Positions 59,906 through 64,000 of a DNA stretch of 64,000 nucleotides are shown here, in pieces (position 1 is the first letter of the stretch; every line of letters starts with the position of its first letter). The stretch is from Streptomyces sp. 1222.5 (GTDB taxonomy: Bacteria > Actinomycetota > Actinomycetes > Streptomycetales > Streptomycetaceae), in the NCBI RefSeq assembly GCF_900105245.1, contig NZ_FNSZ01000001.1, positions 7,686,001 to 7,750,000 of the forward strand, in the 5' to 3' direction. A program made the position numbers and the translations under genes. The notes beneath the pieces were generated by a model, which saw only the letters and a list, made by a program, of their open reading frames with translations, was not told where the DNA came from and searched no databases.

Positions 59906-61175
59906 CGGGGCACCTCCTCACGGCATGATCTCCGGCCGGGCGGGTTACGGCCACCGAGGCCGCCCCGGCCCCCGGCCCTGCCTCCGCGACGACCCCGCGC
60001 CGCCGCGCGGGAAAGGCGTGCCGTCGTGCGGCGAGGACCGTTGCGAGCGCCAGCAGGGCCGGGGGCAGGGCGGTCCAGGGCAGTGCCCCGGGGCCCGCCG
60101 TGTCCAGGGCCAGGCCGCCGGTGAGCGAGCCGGCGGCGATGCCCATGTTGTACACCGTGGTCTGCAGCGAGGTCGCCACATCGGCGTCGGCCGGACCGGA
60201 GGCGTCGACCAGCGCGGTCTGGATCAGGGTCGGCGCCCCGCCGAAGGCCACGCCCCACAGCGATACGGCGGCGACCAGCGGAACGGGCCGCCCGGCGCTC
60301 GCGGCCAGCACCGGCAGCACCCCGGCGAACAGGGCCAGCGCCCCGAGCAGGGTGCGGCGCGGCCACCGGTCGACCAGCAGGCCCGTGACCCAGATCCCGG
60401 CCACCGTCGCGCCGCCGAACACCGCGAGCAGCAGGTCCGTACGGCCGTATCCGGAGTGCGCGGCGAACGGGGCGACGTACGTGTACATCACCTGGTGCCC
60501 CAGCAGCAGGAACAGCGTCACGGCCAGCACGGGGCGGATTCCCGGACGCGTAGCGACGCGGGCGACCGGCACGCGCGCGTGCGCGGGTTCCCCGGGAAGG
60601 CCGGGCACCCGTGCCCGCACCCAGCCGACGAGCAGCACGGCGAGCAGGGCCGGCACGGCGAACGCGGCCCGCCAGCCCAGCGCGCCCGCCAGCGCGGTAC
60701 CGGCGGGCAGCCCGCACGCCAGGGCCAGGGTGATCCCGGCGAGGACGACGGCGATCGCCCGGCCGCGCCGCTCGGCCGGCACCATACGGGCCGCGTAGCC
60801 GACCAGCATCGCCCACAGCGTGCCGCCCGTCGCCCCGGCGAGCAGCCGGGCCGCGAAGGTGAGCGGGTACGACCCGGAGAGCGCGACCAGTGTGTTGCTC
60901 AGGGCGAGCCCCAGCAGCGCACCGCACAGCACCCGCCGCCGCGGCAGTCCGCGCAGCGCGGCGGTCAGCGGGACCGCGGCCAGGAAGGAGGCGGCCGCGT
61001 AGGCGGTGACGAGGAAGCCGATCCGGGATCCGGTGACGCCGAGGGCCGGTGCCATCGTGGGCAGCAGGCCGGCCGGAAGGAGCTCGGTCAGAACGGCGGT
61101 GAACGCGGCGCAGGACAGGGCGAGCAGCCCCGGCCACGGCAGCGCACCGCCCTTGACCTGGGAGGACACAGTCAT
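59889..61175 (-). CDS. MFS transporter (DHA1-type exporter)
   Basis: A 428-residue protein with 12 predicted membrane spans. It begins PWPGLLALSCAAFTAVLTEL, with the A-type motif ALRGLPRRRVLCGALLG between spans 2 and 3, and the antiporter-like LLAGATGGTLWAMLVGYAAR. Drug or metabolite efflux is the usual role of this AraJ/YdhP-like group. It is divergent from a MerR gene and overlaps a deaminase gene downstream. The ATG at 61175 is preferred; ATG 61199 would add eight residues and place the start inside the putative MerR site. Confidence 0.88.
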   Translation of the reverse strand: MTVSSQVKGGALPWPGLLALSCAAFTAVLTELLPAGLLPTMAPALGVTGSRIGFLVTAYAAASFLAAVPLTAALRGLPRRRVLCGALLGLALSNTLVALSGSYPLTFAARLLAGATGGTLWAMLVGYAARMVPAERRGRAIAVVLAGITLALACGLPAGTALAGALGWRAAFAVPALLAVLLVGWVRARVPGLPGEPAHARVPVARVATRPGIRPVLAVTLFLLLGHQVMYTYVAPFAAHSGYGRTDLLLAVFGGATVAGIWVTGLLVDRWPRRTLLGALALFAGVLPVLAASAGRPVPLVAAVSLWGVAFGGAPTLIQTALVDASGPADADVATSLQTTVYNMGIAAGSLTGGLALDTAGPGALPWTALPPALLALATVLAARRHAFPARRRGVVAEAGPGAGAASVAVTRPAGDHAVRRCPDGAGQ

Positions 61176-61234
61176 GCGACCATGGTGGAAGTCTGACATC
61201 AGTGTGAAGGTCAAGCGGGTCCCAGGAGGTCGGC
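61176..61234. promoter_or_regulatory. divergent promoter of MFS and MerR genes
   Basis: 59 bases. On the minus strand TTGACC (61214-61209) is followed by CTTCACACTGATGTCAGACTT-like sequence, the kind of long-spacer region bound by MerR proteins controlling an efflux gene. Only the -35 is clear; the -10 and dyad centre are not certain. Confidence 0.5.
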
Positions 61235-61621
61235 ATGCGGATCGGTGAGCTCTCGCGCCGGACGGACGTCCCCACCCGGCTGCTGCGCTACTACGAGGAG
61301 CAGGGACTGCTGTCCCCGGACCGGGGCGGCAACGGCTACCGCAGCTACCCCGAGTCCTCGGTCGCCGACGTCCGGCAGATCCGCGGCCTGCTCGACTCCG
61401 GACTCACCACCGAGATGATCCGCGCGATCCTGCCGTACCTCTCCGGGCCCGGCGAACTGCACCCGCCCGCGGAGTGCGTGACCCCGCGGACGGCCGCTCT
61501 GCTCCAGGACCACATCGACCGCATCCAGGCCCGCATCGACTGCCTCGCCCGCAACCGTGACCGGCTCCGCACCTATCTGGCCGCCGTACGGCCGGGGGCG
61601 GGCACGTCCGGTCATCCCTGA
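61235..61621 (+). CDS. MerR-family transcriptional regulator
   Basis: A 128-residue MerR protein. The winged-helix start is canonical: MRIGELSRRTDVPTRLLRYY, EEQGLLSPDRGGNGYRSY. The dimer coiled coil follows (LLQDHIDRIQARIDCLARNR). The effector part is short with one Cys (AECVTPRTAALL), so it probably senses a small organic molecule rather than a metal. AGGAGG lies six bases before the ATG. It most likely controls itself and the divergent MFS-deaminase operon. Confidence 0.92.
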   Translation: MRIGELSRRTDVPTRLLRYYEEQGLLSPDRGGNGYRSYPESSVADVRQIRGLLDSGLTTEMIRAILPYLSGPGELHPPAECVTPRTAALLQDHIDRIQARIDCLARNRDRLRTYLAAVRPGAGTSGHP

Positions 61622-61663
61622 CTCCGTTGCCCGGCGCGGGACGGGCGTGCTGGAGTGGGGCGC

Positions 61664-62440
61664 ATGGATCACACGGCGGTGCTCGCACTGTACGACCGCG
61701 ACATGCGCGAGGGCGCCCGGCCCGACGGCCCCACCGCACGGATCGAGCGGACCGGCGCGGTGGTACGGCAGATCGCGGACGAGCGGGGCTGGAACGGCGT
61801 GCTCTGGTCAGGCCTGGACGAGGCCGGCGCGGACCGGGCGATCCACGACCAGATCGCCTGCTTCACCGGCCTCGGCCGCGACTTCGAGTGGAAGCTGTAC
61901 GGCCACGACCGGCCCGCGGACCTCGGCCGCCGGCTCGCCGCCGCGGGCTTCCGGGCCGAGCCCGAGGAGACGCTGATGATCGGCGAGGTGTCCCGGCTCG
62001 TCCTGGACGGCGAACCGCCCGACGGCGTACGGCTCGTGGCGGTCACCGACCCGGCCGGGGTCGACCTCGTCGTGGACGTCCACGAGCGGGCCTTCGGGAC
62101 CGACGGCACCCGGCTGCGGCACCGGTTGCTCGACGGCCTCGCGGCCGCCCCCGAGGCGGTCGTCGCCGTGGTCGCGCTCGCGGGTGGCGAGGCCGTCAGC
62201 GCCGCGCGCATGGAGTTGGTGCCCGGCACCCGGTTCGCCGGGCTGTGGGGCGGCGGCACCGTCGAGGCCTGGCGGGGCCGGGGTGTCTACTGCGCCCTGG
62301 TCGCCCACCGCGCCCGCGTCGCCGCCGCCCGCGGGTACCGCTACCTCCAGGTCGACGCCTCACCCATGAGCCGCCCGATCCTGGAGCGCCTGGGCTTCCA
62401 CGCGCTCAGCACCACCACCCCCTACCTGTACGGCGGTTGA
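61664..62440 (+). CDS. GNAT N-acetyltransferase
   Basis: A 258-residue protein. The N-terminal half (LALYDRDMREGARPDGPTAR, WNGVLWSGLDEAGADRAI, FEWKLYGHDRPADLGRRLAA) is a conserved GNAT-associated domain. The C-terminal half is a GNAT fold with GGGTVEAWRGRGVYCALVAH, the acetyl-CoA loop, and YRYLQVDASPMSRPILERLG. Substrate unknown. It follows the MerR gene by 42 bases on the same strand and could be co-transcribed. Confidence 0.88.
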   Translation: MDHTAVLALYDRDMREGARPDGPTARIERTGAVVRQIADERGWNGVLWSGLDEAGADRAIHDQIACFTGLGRDFEWKLYGHDRPADLGRRLAAAGFRAEPEETLMIGEVSRLVLDGEPPDGVRLVAVTDPAGVDLVVDVHERAFGTDGTRLRHRLLDGLAAAPEAVVAVVALAGGEAVSAARMELVPGTRFAGLWGGGTVEAWRGRGVYCALVAHRARVAAARGYRYLQVDASPMSRPILERLGFHALSTTTPYLYGG

Positions 62441-62447
62441 CCGCCCC

Positions 62448-62711
62448 CTAGCGGCGGACCCGGGCCCGGTCGAGGGCCGCGACGCCCACGGCCGCCAGGG
62501 CGATCTGGACGAACCACTCGATCCAGTCCGGCCCGTTGGTGTCCGCGACTCCGAGCCCGGCGGCGATCGCCGCGCCCAGCAGCGCGGCGACGATGCCGAC
62601 GGCGATGGTCCACAGCACGCCGATGTGCTGACGTCCCGGCACGACCAGCCTGCCCAGTACGCCGATGACGAGCCCGATGACGATGGCGCTGACGACGCCC
62701 GAGATCTCCAT
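62448..62711 (-). CDS. GlsB/YeaQ/YmgE-family stress-response membrane protein
   Basis: An 87-residue membrane protein. It has the three spans of the transglycosylase-associated/GlsB family: VVSAIVIGLVIGVLGRLVVP with the conserved GRL-x-x-PG turn, LWTIAVGIVAALLGAAIAAG, and WFVQIALAAVGVAALD. Related proteins are induced by envelope or acid stress. It converges with the GNAT gene, seven bases between stops. Confidence 0.9.
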   Translation of the reverse strand: MEISGVVSAIVIGLVIGVLGRLVVPGRQHIGVLWTIAVGIVAALLGAAIAAGLGVADTNGPDWIEWFVQIALAAVGVAALDRARVRR

Positions 62712-62850
62712 GGCTCTCCCCTTCCACGCTCCCGGCGGCGAACCCCGCTGCCGAGGATGTGCCCGCTGCGGGCCGAGGGCACGCCGCCCCGAATGCCGCC
62801 ACGACTTCTGTTCACCGCGCCTTCATGCCATGTACCTTTCAACCAATCGA

Positions 62851-62884
62851 CGCGTGTAGAACCCTCAAGCGGGTTCTACGCGCG
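62851..62884. repeat. inverted repeat upstream of the secreted-protein gene
   Basis: Arms GTAGAACCC (62856-62864) and GGGTTCTAC (62871-62879) around TCAAGC, extended by CGCG on both sides after one mispair, 53 bases before the ATG. Position suits an operator or a leader hairpin. Confidence 0.6.
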
Positions 62885-62936
62885 CAGACTTGGCGCCCCC
62901 ACCGCCTTCTCCCCACCCCTCATGGAGGTTCGCCGG

Positions 62937-64000
62937 ATGCTTGGATCCAGGAGATCCCGCCGCAGACTCACCACCGCCCTCGCCGGCTTCGGGCTGCTCC
63001 TCACCGGAGCGGCCCTCCAGGTCGGCACGGGCGCCCCCGCGCACGCGGCGACGACGCACCGCATCCTGTTCGACAACGCCCATGCGGAGACGGCCGGCAA
63101 CGCCGACTGGATCATCTCCACCAGCCAGCCCGACCCGCTCGGGCAGAACTCCACCCCGTCCGCCGAGACCGACTGGACCGGCGCCCTCTCCTCGTGGGGC
63201 GTCGCCCTGCAGAAGGCCGGCGGCTACAGCCAGAAGACCCTGCCGTCCGGCTCCAGCCTGAGCTACGGCGGCGCGTCGGCGACCGACCTGTCGAACTTCG
63301 ACACGCTGGTCCTGCCGGAGCCCAACACGATGTTCAGCAGCGCCGAGAAGACGGCGATCATGAACTTCGTGAAGAACGGCGGCGGCCTCTTCATGATCTC
63401 CGACCACACGGGCGCCGACCGCAACAACGACGGCTACGACGCGGTCGAGATCTTCAACGACCTGATGTCGAACAACAGCGTCGACTCCACCGACCCGTTC
63501 GGCTTCTCCGTCGACACGCTGAGCATCAGCTCCGACCACCCGGCGGCCATCAGCGACAGCAGCGACCCCGTCCTGCACGGCGCCTTCGGCACGGTCACCA
63601 AGAGCCTGATCGCCAGCGGCACCACCGCCACCCTCAAGCCCGCCGACAACCCGGCCGTCAAGGGCCTGCTGTACCGCACCGGTTACTCCGGCAACACCGG
63701 CGCCTTCTTCGCCACGTCCGCCTTCGGCAGCGGCCGGGTCGCCTTCTGGGGCGACAGCTCCCCGATCGACGACGGCACCGGCCAGTCCGGCAACACCCTG
63801 TACGACGGCTGGCACGACTCCACCGCCACCAACGCGCCCCTCGCCCTCAACGCCACCGCCTGGCTGGCCGGTTCGGGCACCACCGGCGGCGGCGGTGGCG
63901 GCACCTGCACCGCCGCCCAGCTCCTCGGCAACAGCGGCTTCGAGTCCGGCGCCACCACCTGGACCGCCTCCAGCGGCGTCATCACGAACGACACCGGCGA
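62937..64000 (+). CDS. large secreted protein with GATase1-like (ThuA/DUF4350-type) domain, 5' part
   Basis: 354 codons are present; the gene runs past the window end. ATG with GGAGG eight bases upstream. The signal peptide has a strongly basic start (GSRRSRRRLTTALAG), a hydrophobic core and cleavage near AHAAT. The mature domain reads HRILFDNAHAETAGNADWII, WGVALQKAGGYSQKTLPSG, FDTLVLPEPNTMFSSAEKTA, NGGGLFMISDHTGADRNNDG and RVAFWGDSSPIDDGTGQSG, an alpha/beta fold like DUF4350 or ThuA-type proteins. A Gly-rich linker leads to a second, beta-rich module (TAAQLLGNSGFESGATTWTA), typical of carbohydrate-binding domains in secreted enzymes. Enzymatic role unknown. Confidence 0.8.
   Translation, partial: MLGSRRSRRRLTTALAGFGLLLTGAALQVGTGAPAHAATTHRILFDNAHAETAGNADWIISTSQPDPLGQNSTPSAETDWTGALSSWGVALQKAGGYSQKTLPSGSSLSYGGASATDLSNFDTLVLPEPNTMFSSAEKTAIMNFVKNGGGLFMISDHTGADRNNDGYDAVEIFNDLMSNNSVDSTDPFGFSVDTLSISSDHPAAISDSSDPVLHGAFGTVTKSLIASGTTATLKPADNPAVKGLLYRTGYSGNTGAFFATSAFGSGRVAFWGDSSPIDDGTGQSGNTLYDGWHDSTATNAPLALNATAWLAGSGTTGGGGGGTCTAAQLLGNSGFESGATTWTASSGVITNDTG

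Overview
The window reads as chromosomal DNA from a high-GC actinomycete, almost certainly Streptomyces. It carries a long LAxTG-anchored chaplin, an SsgA-like sporulation protein, an NsdA/SCO4114-type sporulation regulator, a DUF397 protein, PP2C (SpoIIE-type) and Ser/Thr kinase signalling genes, GTG/TTG starts, and strong third-position G/C. I saw no rRNA, tRNA, CRISPR array or intact transposon.

Region 1 (1-14.3 kb) begins with the end of a GNAT gene overlapping an intact MenC/N-succinylamino acid racemase gene. The rest is a sparse zone of decay. It holds an aminoglycoside-phosphotransferase fragment, an IS5-type transposase N-terminus and a separate transposase C-terminus, a GAF protein with two frameshifts, a PNPOx-type flavoprotein and a STAS protein with one frameshift each, a thioredoxin-reductase-like gene lacking its 5' half, and a succinate-semialdehyde dehydrogenase sliver. 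Intact genes among these are an Eis-like GNAT, DUF2283, SUFU, STAS, DJ-1/PfpI and some unknowns.

Region 2 (14.3-25.5 kb) holds an Old Yellow Enzyme gene divergent from a TetR gene around a perfect palindrome, a DUF2236 protein, a soluble Ser/Thr kinase with nine 42-residue TPR units, an FAD oxidoreductase, a Tat-exported serine hydrolase behind two GAAA/TTTC palindromes, and a Cupin_8 (JmjC-like) oxygenase coupled to what remains of an MFS transporter.

Region 3 (25.5-37.4 kb) is a CoA-thioester catabolic cluster. Nitronate monooxygenase, two acyl-CoA synthetases and two alpha/beta hydrolases run rightward. A FadD19-like synthetase is divergent from an EchA19-like hydratase, a two-OB-fold DUF35 protein and two thiolase-like proteins. 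The second half mirrors the mycobacterial steroid genes fadD19/echA19 and Rv3521-ltp4-ltp3. The same operator-like sequence, TCTGAC-N5-RTCAGA, stands upstream of both halves, so they are probably co-regulated.

Region 4 (37.4-64 kb) mixes development, cell wall and secretion: DUF397, a universal stress protein, a secreted PHB-depolymerase-like esterase and a second secreted esterase, a peptidoglycan amidase, an APH-fold kinase divergent from the NsdA-like regulator, a PAS-PP2C phosphatase, an SsgA-like protein, a Gfo/Idh oxidoreductase, BaeRF3, asparagine synthetase, a tripeptidyl aminopeptidase, a two-domain chaplin, GNATs, a deaminase coupled to an MFS transporter opposite a MerR gene, a GlsB-type membrane protein, and a secreted protein cut by the window end.
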